From Cerrena zonata (Eukaryota > Basidiomycota > Agaricomycetes > Polyporales > Cerrenaceae): a stretch of DNA of 64,000 bases. The stretch spans positions 62,001-126,000 of the forward strand of contig JASBNA010000087.1 of NCBI GenBank assembly GCA_038087015.1, read 5' to 3'. This document shows positions 10,581-22,324 of this stretch, piece after piece. Position numbers and translations under genes: made by a program. The notes below the pieces were generated by a model. The model did not search any database. It worked only from the letters and a program-made list of their open reading frames with translations, and was not told the origin of the DNA. Position 1 is the stretch's first letter. Every line of letters starts with the position of its first letter.

Positions 10581-11478
10581 TTGTAAGTTGTAGTGAATGT
10601 CCATCACCCTGAAGGAACTTCTTTTGAACATCCTGAGGTGACGGCATGTGAATATTTGATCTGAAATCAGTGTAGATACCTTGTGGATGGAGGCAGCCAG
10701 AGAGCGATAACGGGGCCCAGGCATCATTGACGAGATCGATAAAGAGAAACAAAAACAACACCTGAAGAGGGACAGAAACGGAAGGAGGGAAGTGAGTTCT
10801 CTGGTGCCTGAACAAGGAACATACTCATTTGGCGACCCCATCCTATGGAGCAGAAGGTAGCGGGCATATTTTTTAAAGGGAGAGTGTAGTAACATAGAAA
10901 CGATGTGTATTCCACTCACCAGGTGTTTCTGGTAGAGCGGATGAGGAGTGTGGTGTGTCAGAGGTCGGCGGTCAAACTTCACGCATCAAGTCGACTGAGT
11001 GTACTGAACGGCACGTAAATTAGGTACTTACCTGTTTGGAACTCAGCTCGTTGATGTGGTACGTTACTCGTCAAACCGCTGCTCCAGAGGTCAATGCTTA
11101 CCAAAGCCGACCGTTGGATTGTGTCCCTCTCATCAAGCTAGCAGAGAGAGCCTTGGCGGGTTGATGATCGAGTCCATAATGTTGTTGTAATAACAGCTAT
11201 AGGACACCTACTTGGTATTCATATGCAAGATATCAGTGCCCGAGACAATTAGAAACACTAGTCAGCTTGTTAAAAGTCTGAGAGCCTCGCGCTGTGTGTC
11301 GCAAGGCAGCGGGATATAAAGGAACTCCTGAGTCCCGGTAAGTTGCAGAGGGATTGAAGCAAGAGTGCCGCAGCGAGTTAGATGTCGAGCGGTGCTGAGT
11401 TTGAAACCAGAGGACAAATAAAACATAATATATGATTAGAGATATATCATATACATATCATCTAGTCGTGATGGGGAA

Positions 11479-11583
11479 GTGACCAAATGTCTGACACACG
11501 GCTGTCACATCTCCAACATCTCGCTATCATGACGCTGTGACAGCGTTATGACGAACTTCCATCGTTTTCGATTTCATGCGGTG
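11479..11583 (-). repeat. Right terminal inverted repeat (105 bp)
   Basis: Partner of 10135-10239; ends CATGCGGTG directly before the AAT duplication. Confidence 0.9.
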
Positions 11584-11874
11584 AATGGTATCCAAACTAT
11601 ACCTGTCTCAACTACTCAGACTGCTTCAATGCTTACCGGTTACCTTTCAAAGCGACTTCGTGCATTGTGAGGCTCGATCTGAACGTAGAGTGTATAATAT
11701 TGAATAACACGCAAGCGTTTTGATCATGATATGATCCCTCATGACGTCATCCTAATATAGCCGAGCCGCTTGGTCTCAAACTTGAAATAGAATAAACATC
11801 CTGTGGTTGAACGAATATTATTACTGTCCTGTTCCCTAGTCAAAGAAACGACAATGGCTACCATTCGGCATCGT

Positions 11875-14143
11875 TCAATCAGAGTACCTCCCAGAAGGGC
11901 CGCTAAGGGTCTCAAATTCACTTCCTGCAGGGACGACCTCCTTGTATCGCTGATTATTCGATCGCGGTGCCAGTTTCTTCAGAAAGGCCAGCAACAAAAC
12001 TCCTATTAACAGGAGCAGCGCAACAACGAGCAGTGCGATAATAACGTAAGAGTTTCGAATCAACCCGCTCAAATCTACTATAGTGTCGTCGTCGGCATGA
12101 GAAAGGGCTCCTGCAGCGGCGAGATCCTTGGGGCTTGAAACAGCTGAAGATGTAAGGGTGTTGGATGATTGGGTATTTGTAGATTGAGAAAATCCGGATG
12201 GTGAAACTGTGGTCGACGAGTCGCCACTACTGGTCTCCGTGTCGTTGGATGAAGTTGAGTTGAGATTCAGAGCATAGAACTGTTCAGCGCGGGCCTCTTG
12301 CATGGCGTCGAATTCAGCCCATGCTTTCTCTTTATCCGTGAGCTATAGTGGAGATTGAGTGATGCTTGTGAGAGTCATTTCAATCCTGTACTTACGCTCA
12401 AAATTTGGATATACGGTTGAGTGTCTCCAGGTCTCGTCCAATTACCATAATTGAACAGAGTGTACAAGTTCCGCAATACGACATCTCCGAACTGAAAGTC
12501 TATTGGAAAAGGTTAATAGGTAATCTCATCCGCTTCAGTAGGAAGACCGAGAAAGAGTACTTACCTCCGTAATCATTGGTATCAATTGGGTCTATTTGGG
12601 GGATGCACCATACCGTCCCATCGTCTGCAACGACCGAGGGGCGCAACAAATCAAGAGGATGTATTGGGTACTCTAACCCACTATGTTTAGGATGGTTAGT
12701 ATTGAATACGAGGATGCAGGTGGATTTTGCTTACCCGATAATGATGCTAACATTGGCCTTAAAATCACATTGCATGTACTCCTGACCTTGTAGGCGGAAA
12801 ATAAGAACGTTGCTGAAGATCGCATTGACGAAGGGTCGGGGCAAGACCGCTAATAATTTGGCTCAATATTGTATCAATCGAAGACCACTAGAAGGGATAC
12901 GTACTGCCGGAGTTTCCGGTATCGAACACAGCTGTGAACTGGCCATCCGGGATTGGTAAAGCGCTAGGGAACAAACCACCCGAGCTGTATCGAAAGAGAT
13001 CTATTATTGCTGCAGTATTACTGAACGAAGGCCGTCGAAGCTTACCCAAGTGAGGTACCTTCAATCCGCTCTCCATTGATATTTATCCCATCGACTGTAG
13101 AGACCCACCGGCCTGTCTGATAGTAAACAGGCAACTTGGGAGTCGTCAGAATGCTCTCATATCCTTGCACTATTTCACCTAGTGATAGAATCATGAACAA
13201 AGTGATAGGATATGAAAGTGGTATTTCGAACAAACCTATCGTGAATTCTCCCCCGTCGATCGCACCATGGTCAACACGGGAGAGTATAAATGTAACGTAA
13301 GTGGGAAGATTCGGGTTCATTTCGAAGATCTGTTCCAGTATGCGTCAGAGGGAGTAGGGCAAAGTTGTGAAGTAATGCTCACATTGTCTGTCGGGGTACC
13401 GAAACTGATAGTAGCGGTAGCGTTGTGATACACTACTGCAAGAGCAGACTGTGACTGGACAACTCTGGAGATACCAGCGTCACCAATCATGAACGATAAC
13501 ATCACAATATTAGTACGTACGGTCCCAAGCCTATAAGACCATTTGTTAACCCCCCTGTCGCATTCGAGCCGGGTGCATTGACTAGAGCCAGTGTTAGTCA
13601 ATATATCATCTGTAATAAGAGACAATATTACTAAAAAGCTGGTCTTTAATAGTGTAGTTTCCCCATGTTATGTCAATTGTCGTCAAATTTCCACTAGCTG
13701 TTGTCTGATCCCTAGAAAAAATGGTATCAGTCATACATATGAGATGTCACTGCTTTAGGGAAACAGACTCGTAAGAAATTGACGCAGGGATTCCGGTGTT
13801 ATTCGATCCTGTCATGTCTGCGCCTGCTGTATCCAGCCATAAATCACTCGACCCCGTGTCCACCTGTACCTATTCGAGCAATATTAGTATCGCGGATGAG
13901 GTAACATTAGAAGGAAAGACTACCTACTTCAAAGGGACGTCCGTTAATGTGGATGGTTGTGGTGTAGAGGAGACCATTGACGTTCTGGAAGTTGAATGGG
14001 TCACTGGGATCCAAAACGCCGTGCGAAACAGAATCACGTCTCGAAATGGACCGAGGTACGTTTCTGCGTGATATGGGGAGTTGGAGGGCTGACACGAGAA
14101 TTGCCTGAACGCACAAGAGAGTAGCAAATATCGAGGAGAGCAT
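11875..14143 (-). CDS. Membrane-anchored aspartic protease (family A1)
   Basis: Twelve exons (14143-13928, 13869-13769, 13711-13632, 13581-13521, 13464-13383, 13329-13236, 13178-13046, 12984-12905, 12849-12735, 12680-12565, 12499-12396, 12342-11875) sum to 1,650 nt, 549 aa. An N-terminal signal peptide (MLSSIFATLLCVQAILVSA) and an arginine-rich propeptide come first. Catalytic aspartates are D76 in VQVDTGSSDLW and D277 in AVFDTGNSG; GLTNGLIGLGP is the usual structural motif between them. After the catalytic fold comes a Ser/Thr-rich stalk, then one transmembrane helix at about 493-514 and a short basic tail. The layout suggests a plasma-membrane or vacuolar pepsin-like protease displayed on the outer side. 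All 11 introns are 50-61 nt. Confidence 0.93.
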
Positions 14144-15178
14144 ATCGGGTTGAGAGATAGAAGAGAAATCATAGCTGGTAATTTATTGCTGGTGGAATCG
14201 ACGGTGACTTTTACTTCATTGCGCACCAACCTTCAATCAATACCCGACATGCTATGAAAGTACCGCTGATGGAGATCACAGCAAAAAGGGTTCTATGCAT
14301 GGCATCAGCCACGCTCTCCACGCACGAAGAGTCCTTCGCGGCCTAGCGGATACTGTAAAGATACCGAGAGTAGTACTAGGCGGCGTAATTATTCCAGCAA
14401 GTAGGAATAAAAGACGTACCGGCGATGTCGAGATCAACTGAATTCGTGCATGATATTGTACGTCGGCGACTAAAAAGAGCCCTGTGAGTGATGGAAGGTA
14501 TGCAGCGTAGAGCCATAGTCTTCAGGGAGTCAGGGTCATGCACTGTGCGCTGCGTCTTGAAACAATTGCTGTCGGAAATCTTACGTTACATGGTGATGGA
14601 GGACTCAGATAGTAAACGGATGTCATGGCTTCGTCCATGCTGTGGTTGATCGAGGAGCAGGGTCTCTGAACAGGATACACGAGACTTGACGCATATTCAT
14701 GTGAAGACATTCTGCGTACAATCAATGTGAGTCAATGTATGATATACGAAAGAGACACTCACACTCCATGAAATTCAGGACCAAAATCACTTCTGCAAGT
14801 TACTACAACATGAGAAGTCGATGAATTTAGGGCACGGTCGCGGGGGTTGCAATGCCTTCGAAGTTCGTCCTGCATCTCAATGCAAAGGCTTCCGGAGAGA
14901 CAAACACCTAAGAAAAGTGTATGTCTATCGTTTCTTTCAACCTCAAGAATAATGTAACCGACACCAGAATTCGAGTTGGATGTGTAAAATGCTGAAATGA
15001 GATTGAGATCCAATATTACAGTGATATAATTTTGTCTGGCCGACGCTGGTAAATAAGTAAATGTTCGTGTGTCCGGGCACCGTTGGTGCATGAGAGTCAC
15101 CAGGAGCGATACGAATCGCTTGTAGTGCTTGTTAGTCGTGTTCTATGGATATGGAATCGTGGAAGGATGATGGTGATT
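14144..15178. other. Intergenic with uncertain coding potential
   Basis: Minus-strand frames at 15100-14759 and 14725-14522, with several GTAAG/GTGAG-like donors, could be pieces of a small split gene, but they carry no recognised domain and I could not build a supported model. The right part is the 3' flank of the PC-esterase gene and the left part is the protease promoter. Confidence 0.35.
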
Positions 15179-16696
15179 TCATCGGATCCGTCCTGGAAGC
15201 TCGCGGGTGACGAAGTGCCAGATATAATGGGTCCAGCCTTCGATCACACCGGCTCCAGTCATGATATGAAGACAGTCTCCCGCAACATGCTAAAGGACGG
15301 ACCAATAGTAAGTTAGTGCCTACACATGATACGGGTAAGATGCCAACTTACCCCGTCAGGACGTAGCAAGCCGGGTCTGTCAATGGCCAGATAATGAATA
15401 TCTGGGTACGATGGTGATGAAAGGACATCCTAAAGTACAAAAGTTACGTTATTGACTGTACGATACCACAGGCTGATGTCACCAAGTGCATACCTGGAAT
15501 ACTTTATTGAAATCTCCAATCCAGGCCCAGTTGTACCATTTCCACTGGAACGGATGCCATTCCGTCCAAGGTTGTCTGTGATTATGACAGTCTTCATGTC
15601 CTGGCAAATATGCTCTGACAACAACCTGTCGACTTCTGCCACCAGCTGTGCCCCGGTCCGAGGTGAGACCATCTTGAATAGTATCCGCCCACTTCTTCAT
15701 CGCGGCTTCAAAGAATGGGAACATGTTGTCGATGCCAAATCCAGCGTCCTCGCCTTTAGATTCGTCACGGAAGCCACGGAAGAGTGTTGTGGTCCAATGA
15801 CCGGCTGTGCTGATGACAAGTGTACCATAGTTGCCTTCGGGTAGTGGCTTTTGGAATATTTCAAGATAGTCCTTGGGAGAAAGGGACCAGAAACGCTCAT
15901 CACTGAATAGGGCAAAATCAGGAGAGGGATGGTGAAGCTCGTTATACAAATCGACAAGTTCTTCTTTTGAAAGTAGTAAGTCGACTCTTCTGAATGTAAC
16001 AAGTGGGGTGGAGGTGATGTTAAAGCCTGGAGGCAGCTTTAGTGTCTCTATAAGAGGGGATTCCGGTGCGAGGTAGAGGTTCTGAGGCCAAGCACGATCG
16101 AAGTAAGGATTTTCCGTGTAATTAGGTGTAGCACGGACGTGGGGATACAACAGACAGGATATGGAGAAGAACTGAAGTTCGGTGACGGAGTCTAGAAGTT
16201 GGAAACGGGAGGTCAGTACGAAAGTAACGTAGCGAATATACCACATACCCCCGATTAGCAACCAACCACCCTGTTCGGCCATATCCTTTACCAGTGATTC
16301 CGCATTGAAAGCACGAGCATCGCAGCTTTCTGAAGGTTGCCACTTCCATGAAGCGACGCCTGGATACCTGTCCCACTTAGGTTCTTCATCTGCAGCAAGA
16401 TGCCAGAAGAACTCTCGTGAGCTTGCGCAGCTTTCGAATCCAACAAATTCTAGAGCGTCCTCAGGCCGTGTCATTGAAGTTTTGTTCGTAGGAGGAGTTC
16501 TAGGAACCCATCTTCCATCTGACCATTCTTGGGGTGTGCATCCGCTGCGAACTCTCGATCCAGCAATCTCGAGGCTGGGTGTCCAAGAAGCGAATGACGA
16601 TGAAGGAAAGAGCGTATAGAGAACGAAGAATGTGATAGTTAGTAGTCCTAGAAAGAGAAGCCTTTTCCCTTGCAGGAATCTTCGGTCGAAACCCAT
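15179..16696 (-). CDS. PC-esterase / TBL-like type II membrane protein
   Basis: Four exons (16696-16249, 16191-15494, 15429-15352, 15289-15179) sum to 1,335 nt, 444 aa. Residues 12-30 form a signal anchor after MGFDRRFLQGKR. GCTPQEWSDGRWV resembles the N-terminal TBL-type segment. The exon 1/2 join restores GGWLLIGDSVTE, the GDS box with the likely nucleophile S151. The last exon carries AGDCLHIMTGAGVIEGW with D413 and H416, the second conserved block of the PC-esterase (trichome-birefringence-like) family. Related enzymes move or remove acetyl groups on polysaccharides, so a Golgi role in cell wall or capsule glycan O-acetylation is inferred. The 57-nt first intron is in frame and hides in the open frame. 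An upstream in-frame ATG at 16813 is less likely because 16696 places the anchor at the N-terminus. Confidence 0.85.
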
Positions 16697-17502
16697 TTTG
16701 TTTGTCCTCCCGGACCAGCGATCTTGAAGTTGGGGCGGGGAAATTGGTTGAGGTGACAACTCCAGGTTCCAGCACAACGCATGTGAGTGGGTATGATCGG
16801 CAATGATCGGCAATACCCCACTATCCTATTTGGAAGGTCTAGTAGTTGTAAAACCCTCGAAAATTTAAGGACAAGAAGTTGTAGTACTTGAGTACCACCT
16901 AATTCTTACTGAAATAGACGATACATAAACAACTTTACGTCGCTCCCGTGGCATACCCCTTGTACTAATAAGAGATAATCTTATGTCAAACCACCCCGGA
17001 TTCACATAGAGCACAAATACACTTCTTAAACACACACACATCCAAGATGATTAGTTATCTCCGGGTTTTATCTGGGACTACAAATGGCATACTCTCAAGT
17101 CCATCATAGTCATGACAATACCGTATTCGGCCTCAACGTAGTACTAATATATACATATCACTAGAATTTGGTAACAGTGGTGTTGATAACACGGGCAATA
17201 TTGTGTCAGTGTATTTGGGTCACTCAAAGTAAACAGCTCATATGAGTATAATATGGACGAAACTCCGGTCAAAAGAAGATATCGTCCAAGACGGTTAGGC
17301 AATGTCAATATGATCGTGGGAAATATGTTGAATTTGAATTTCATTTCCCCCAACTGCGACAACCACCACGTTCCGCCAAACCACAGGATAACATCCCTAC
17401 AAAGTCTGTCTTCGACTCATCAGGCCTCGGGGCACCATAGGCATTATATGCACTCACAACTCAATAAAAACTTGTTACTTATGCTCTCTGTGCCTCTTTT
17501 AG
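16697..17502. other. Divergent promoter region
   Basis: AT-rich region between two divergent genes; no supported coding sequence. Confidence 0.5.
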
Positions 17503-18663
17503 ATGTCCGTTACTACCAGGCCGCTGGCGTCGTTCTCAGCTAAACTGCCGTTAGAGCTATTCATGATAGTAAAAGAGTCCATACCGACATCTGATCTCCG
17601 CACTCACGTTTGTTTCTATAACACTTGTCGCAAATTTGCTAGCTTCTACGGTGACGCCGCTGAACAAGCCGAGTTCTGGAGACGATCGTGTCTCCTGTGC
17701 GGTCTGACCATGCTTGGGCACGATACCTCTTATAAGGACCTCGCATTCGACTGCATCGTGAAAGATGGTTTCTGCCCTCACCCTCAATGTGGAGGCAATC
17801 TCCTAGAATGGAATGGTACGTGACTTCTTCGTTTCGTCTCGCCTACTCACATCTACGTTGCTACAGCCGAACAAGTGGAGAAAGCGATGGAGCTCGGATG
17901 GGATCCAGAAAATGAACCATGGCAAGAAACAGAAGATAACGACGATCCCGAATTTGACCCTTCTTTTCCAACGCCAGTACCCAACAGAATCTTTGCTCAT
18001 ATTGCATTCCGTAAAACCGGCCCATTGTTGGGATGCCCTAGGCTTGAAGATGCCTTTCTTCGGAGTGAGAAGTTCCATGTTCCCATGGAAAAACTTCTCC
18101 TGCGAAACCACCCAATCGCAGTCCGCAGTCTGGCAACATTCCCTGCCGTAAACAAGATGGTGTTGAAATATCCAGGAAGCTCCTTCAGTGGTTCGTTCGG
18201 GTATGTCAGCTTCCCCACCCCAGTTTTAGTCCTTGGAGTTATCAGTTTCATTTCCGCTGAGTAGGTTCTACCATCGTTTGATATTCATAGTATTGAATAG
18301 CCTTTCAGGTTAGATGAAGAACTACGAACACTCGATCTTCTTGCCTTACTCGAAGAGTCCTTTGTACCAGTCAAACCAACAGAGCCAGTACATTTTTCTG
18401 AGAGACTCGCTATGTTTTCCTCCTTGCGAGGACTTTGGGCTGTTAGGTGTGTTATAAAATTCTTCAAAACACCGATTTTACTGACGAAATTCCTTAGTCG
18501 ATGGGACGGGTTAGAATATGACGGAACGTGGGATCCCGAAAATGGACCAGGATTGGTCCATGGTTTCTCAGCACTCCCAGACGAGATATTGACTCGCGAA
18601 CTACATGATGAAGATATCCACGATCGCATCGAAGGCAGTGATCACCTTCTACTCTTTTCGTAA
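17503..18663 (+). CDS. F-box-like protein
   Basis: Exons 17503-17815, 17867-18200, 18309-18446 and 18498-18663 sum to 951 nt, 316 aa. The N-terminal KLPLELFMIVKESIPTSDL followed by VCFYNTCRKFASFY reads as a divergent F-box. A cysteine pair region (CLLCG, then CPHPQCGGNL) follows. A short motif occurs twice, WDPENEPW near residue 125 and WDPENGPG near residue 278. Introns are 51, 108 and 51 nt with good sites (GTACGT, GTATGT, GTGTGT donors). The rest of the protein has no recognised domain, so a substrate-recognition role in an SCF ligase is only inferred. It is convergent with the acyltransferase gene. Confidence 0.72.
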
Positions 18664-19239
18664 ACCCGTTGTAACTCGTGGCTCTCAATGCACAAATCTG
18701 ACAATATGTGTCGAAACCCAACAACAATTCGAGGACTCAATGAAGAGATGTCCCTAGACCCCTTGCTTCGGCCTGAAATCTATTCGAGAAGTGCATGGCG
18801 GGTCTGCTCTTAAGTTTCGGCACTTTCAAACAAGGTAAATACTCGGGAGATCAGCGCAACGATGCATCAGAATATCGGTCAAGCCTCCTAACAACTACAA
18901 ATCTTCCCGGCGAACTTGCAGCGCAATCATTCCTTAATCATCAATGGATCCGTTTGGTACGTCACTGCTACGTTGTCGAATCTCGATGTTTGTGAAAATG
19001 TATATCACGAATCATCCTACACCATGTCGAAAAAAACGTGGGTCGAGTCCGTAGGTAGACTAAGTGTGACCTTGCCTTTCTACTCTTCGTAAGGAGGTGG
19101 ACGTTGAATCTAATTGAGCTCGCGAAAAATGATGATAGCATATCAAAATAATCCGAAAAAGAAATCACCACCAATACAGATAGAGCATGTTCAGATCGAC
19201 CCAAAGGCACCGAAGCAGGTGAGATGAAAGTTCAAGCAT
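18664..19239. other. Convergent 3' intergenic region
   Basis: Between the 3' ends of the F-box-like gene and the acyltransferase gene; nothing supported. Confidence 0.5.
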
Positions 19240-21702
19240 TCACTCCCTATTCGGGGGTACCCAAACCAAATCCTCTTTGGATCCTTCATTCTCAGTACCC
19301 TCACCCTCGCTGCTCACAGCAGCCCAATCACCCTCGACCCTCCTAACCAGTCCACCAATCTTGGCACCACGCTGCTTTAAGAACACGAGTACTTCTTTTG
19401 CTGAACGCCAGCCTATAGGTTCATCAATCACTGCAGCCCCTTCTGTGGCGTCGACAGTGAGTGATGTCTCGGGGGAGTCAAGCTGACCACCAAACACGCG
19501 AACGAGATGAGACGAGGCACGAATCCGTCTGTCTGGGTGCTTATCAAGCTGGCTGAACAACGATTCGAGTGACTTGACAGCCTCCACGCGTGCACGCAAT
19601 ACATGTCTGATGACTCGGCGGGAAGGTGGACGAGTCTTCTTGTGGGATTTGGTCTGTTTACGATTGGGCAAGGGTTTCTCTGGACCTGAAGACGACGGCG
19701 CTGGTGTGGATGACCTGGACCTGGACTTGACACGTGAACGATCAATCCATTGGTTTTCCGGGGGTAATTGAGGGGTAGTATATTGTGAAAGGGCATTCAG
19801 GCTAAGATCCCATTTCTTCGGAGCCCATACACCGATGAGAACTCGCCATGCTGCAGCTAATCGTTTCGCACTGTGGAAAGACGTTATTAGAAGAGAGAAT
19901 TCTAGCAGAATGCAAGGCACGAACTGTTCGTAATTATCTGTGATTATGAGGCGATCAGTCGAGAATTGGCAGTAGAATAATTCTGATAGACAGACCATTA
20001 ATCAATTTGTTATGATACATCACAAACAGGAACACGAAAGTTACGGCGACAAATGCACCAACCGCCGTGAACCGAAGGAAAGACCATACAAAGAAGAATG
20101 TCGCAGGGTAGATCATCAACAAGAACAACAGTCCGAATACAATCTTGTTCTGGGCTTGAGTCTCCTCTTCATCTTCGACAAGTTTAGCCCCATATCTGGC
20201 GAAAAGATACGCAGGAAAATGTATTGCCAATGGAAGGAGGAAGAACGGCAGCCGGATCAAGCTTGATAACGTGTCGCGAACGAGTATAAACAGGGTTACA
20301 AGTCGACTGGGAAGCGAAACGGCTCTGTGTGGGTCGAGGGTCGCTGGTAAGGGCAAAGCAGAGAGGACACCGTTGGTCATGTGAGTCGATTGTAGTAGAG
20401 AGTAGTAGGTCAGTAAATGATGCTTGATGGATGCAAGATTTGGGACCAGGTCCGGAGTGCAGAATAGATCCACAAGGCTAGAAGTTTAAGTTTATCTGTT
20501 TGCTGAAAAGCTATTTTGAGCTTGACTGGCATAAGTACTCACGTCTGAGAAACGATAACAAAATCGTCTAGATTGATCTTCTCTTCTCCGGGCCACAGTA
20601 AATCCCTAGCCATTCGTGCTGCGTATAGAGTGTCCCTGTAGGTTAATTAGAGTTACCTCGGAACACGCTGTCAGGCCATTGGAGCTACTAACCAATCGGG
20701 GGCATTAATCGTTACTTCTGTGAGCTGTTTCTCAATTTGAGCAGTGAGACGTTTAACTGCGGCACGAGGAGCTCCTTCATCGGACGAGAAGAATTTCTCC
20801 CTGTACTCATCCATGGCAATAGGTCTGCCGTACCTGTCGTAGAAGATTAGGTGTGAAATAGAAACACCTAGACACCTATTCGGCTCCTACATACTCAACA
20901 ATGACCTATTGTGTTCTTCAGAAAAATTATGTACAACCATCATGGTAGTAACTGACTCACCCTGCTTCGATACTTGCTCTTATTAGTATAGACGATTGAT
21001 ACGGGTACAATTTGGACTGGATCTCCCGAGTGTCCACTTTCTGTTGCCCATTTTGTATATTCAAGAGCAGCCCATGCTGCACCATCTTTTACTTGCATAA
21101 TCCTAGGTTCAGTGTAACTCGTCCCCTCAGGGAACAAAGCCACTGCTTGACCCTCCGACAGGGCATCGAAGGTCCCTTGGAATAGTTTCCGTCGATCGTT
21201 CGACTTACGATCAACAGGAATATTACCAGCTGAAGAAAGAATATACTTTGCTACTGGGTGTGCCATGAGGGATGCTAAAACGTGTAATACATGAGATGCG
21301 CATAACTGCAACCGACACGAGAGCGTACCTTTCGCCCAGTAATGTAGGATGCGGGCATAGGGGAAGGTCATGGCTAACGACGTGGTCAGCATATATTCGA
21401 GGGACTGTGTCCAGCTTAGACTCACAGAGAATAGCAGGATCCAAAATCATATTATGATGTGTTGCGGTTCTGGTTCATGATGTCAGTTGACTGTGATCGA
21501 CAACTCTTATTAATATAAGCTGCGCATGCCTGGGCTTACGCGCAGTTGCATCCTGCACTATACGAGTTGTACTCACACAATAAGAGGGCCCATTGCTGGG
21601 TACATTCTCTTCTCCTATAACCCGGACTTCTGTAAAGAACGAGATGACAGCCCAGCCAGCCAACCGGCGGATTACTCGGTGGATTATCTTTAAATTTGCC
21701 AT
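19240..21702 (-). CDS. PlsC-type glycerolipid acyltransferase, frameshifted
   Basis: Ten exons: 21702-21577, 21469-21426, 21373-21329, 21274-20961, 20905-20895 (11 nt), 20833-20693, 20635-20543, 20477-19996, 19937-19925 (13 nt), 19870-19240. Acyltransferase blocks are THHNMILDP (HX4D, block I), GNIPVDRKS, FPEGTSYTEP and IVPVSIVY. A hydrophobic segment in exon 8 (VFGLLFLLMIYPATFFFVW and following) gives two or more membrane helices. This resembles fungal Gpt2/Sct1-type enzymes that acylate glycerol-3-phosphate or DHAP at the ER; the exact substrate is inferred. Exon lengths sum to 1,900, one base over. The extra base is 21585 (A, plus strand): removing it turns GPSYC into GPLIV-TATHHN, the family consensus. 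So this copy is broken or the sequence has an error. Confidence 0.82.
19925..19937 (-). other. 13-nt microexon of the acyltransferase
   Basis: Flanked by a 58-nt intron (19995-19938, GTCTGT...CACAG) and a 54-nt intron (19924-19871, GTTCGT...CACAG). It encodes the middle of IN-DNYEH-AKRLAAAW. Skipping it via another donor also keeps frame, so alternative splicing is possible. Confidence 0.65.
20895..20905 (-). other. 11-nt microexon of the acyltransferase
   Basis: Between introns 20960-20906 (GTGAGT...ATAG) and 20894-20834 (GTATGT...ACAG). It supplies V-I-V-E and turns KSKYRSR into KSKYRSRVIVEYGRPI. Confidence 0.8.
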
Positions 21703-22324
21703 TGGGTAAGGTCGTATACGTCGGTAGCCAACGTACGTGACGGTCGAGGAGAAGGTTATGAAGAGTACAAGATCGTCTGCTAAACAGAAACTGCTTCAGC
21801 TGGCAACTGTTACTGCCCTCCGTAGAGGCTTGGGGCATGACTAGCGCCATCCCCAAGGGTAACATTTATGGGCGCTTTACCTTTAATGCCGGTGCTATTC
21901 CCCTTGGGGCATGTGCTGTAGTTGCGGCCCTCATACTTATTAAGTTTACGCAGAGTACTAGAGTTGTCACTACTCAAGATATATATATTTTAACAAGTGT
22001 AGATATTAGACTCAACCTATAATTACTGGGTGGCTGTTATCATCATATTTATAAGATGCCGACGTTGCGTAATTAAGCTCCATATATAGCTTTGAGATAT
22101 ATAGAAATGTAACAGAAGCAGTTAATGCTACATCGAATGTAAACAAGGACAAATACCCCACGTCGATCATCCGTGTCACTGAACGTTTAGCAGAATGACC
22201 TATTACCGTTCCTCCACACAGCGCACTCTGAAGCTTGCCTGGTTTCATTGACCTTACTCTCTTTTCTACGTTTGAAGCACTTCTGCAGCCTTTTCAACAG
22301 AACCCGGTTGTGTACACATCTAAA
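21703..22324. other. Divergent promoter region
   Basis: Between the acyltransferase and SPC3 start codons; AT-rich and without coding support. Confidence 0.5.

Larger units (their letters stand above)
10132..11586. mobile_element. Non-autonomous CACTA-like DNA transposon with TSD
   Basis: The body spans 10135-11583 (1,449 bp) and begins CACCGCATG and ends CATGCGGTG. Both ends are flanked by the trinucleotide AAT (10132-10134 and 11584-11586), a 3-bp target duplication. The 105-bp terminal inverted repeats differ at five positions, all transitions. CAC termini, long inverted repeats and a 3-bp duplication fit the EnSpm/CACTA superfamily; PIF/Harbinger also makes 3-bp duplications but prefers TWA. 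No transposase was recognised inside, so it is non-autonomous. The interior holds a (GAG)n tract and several splice-like sites on the minus strand (TGGTAAGC, CAGGTAAGT, TGGTGAGT), suggesting a transcribed or captured fragment. Confidence 0.82.

Noticed and set aside
10453..10982. Overlapping minus-strand frames with poly-Ser or poly-Leu
   Set aside because: The homopolymers come from the (GAG)n microsatellite inside the transposon; no protein family is recognised.
10110..11643. ACCGGTTAC on both sides of the transposon as a possible longer target duplication
   Set aside because: Its distances from the two ends differ (about 16 and 51 bp), whereas AAT abuts both ends exactly.
14522..15100. 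Possible split gene on the minus strand
   Set aside because: Some donor-like sites are present, but no exon chain gave a recognisable or consistent protein.
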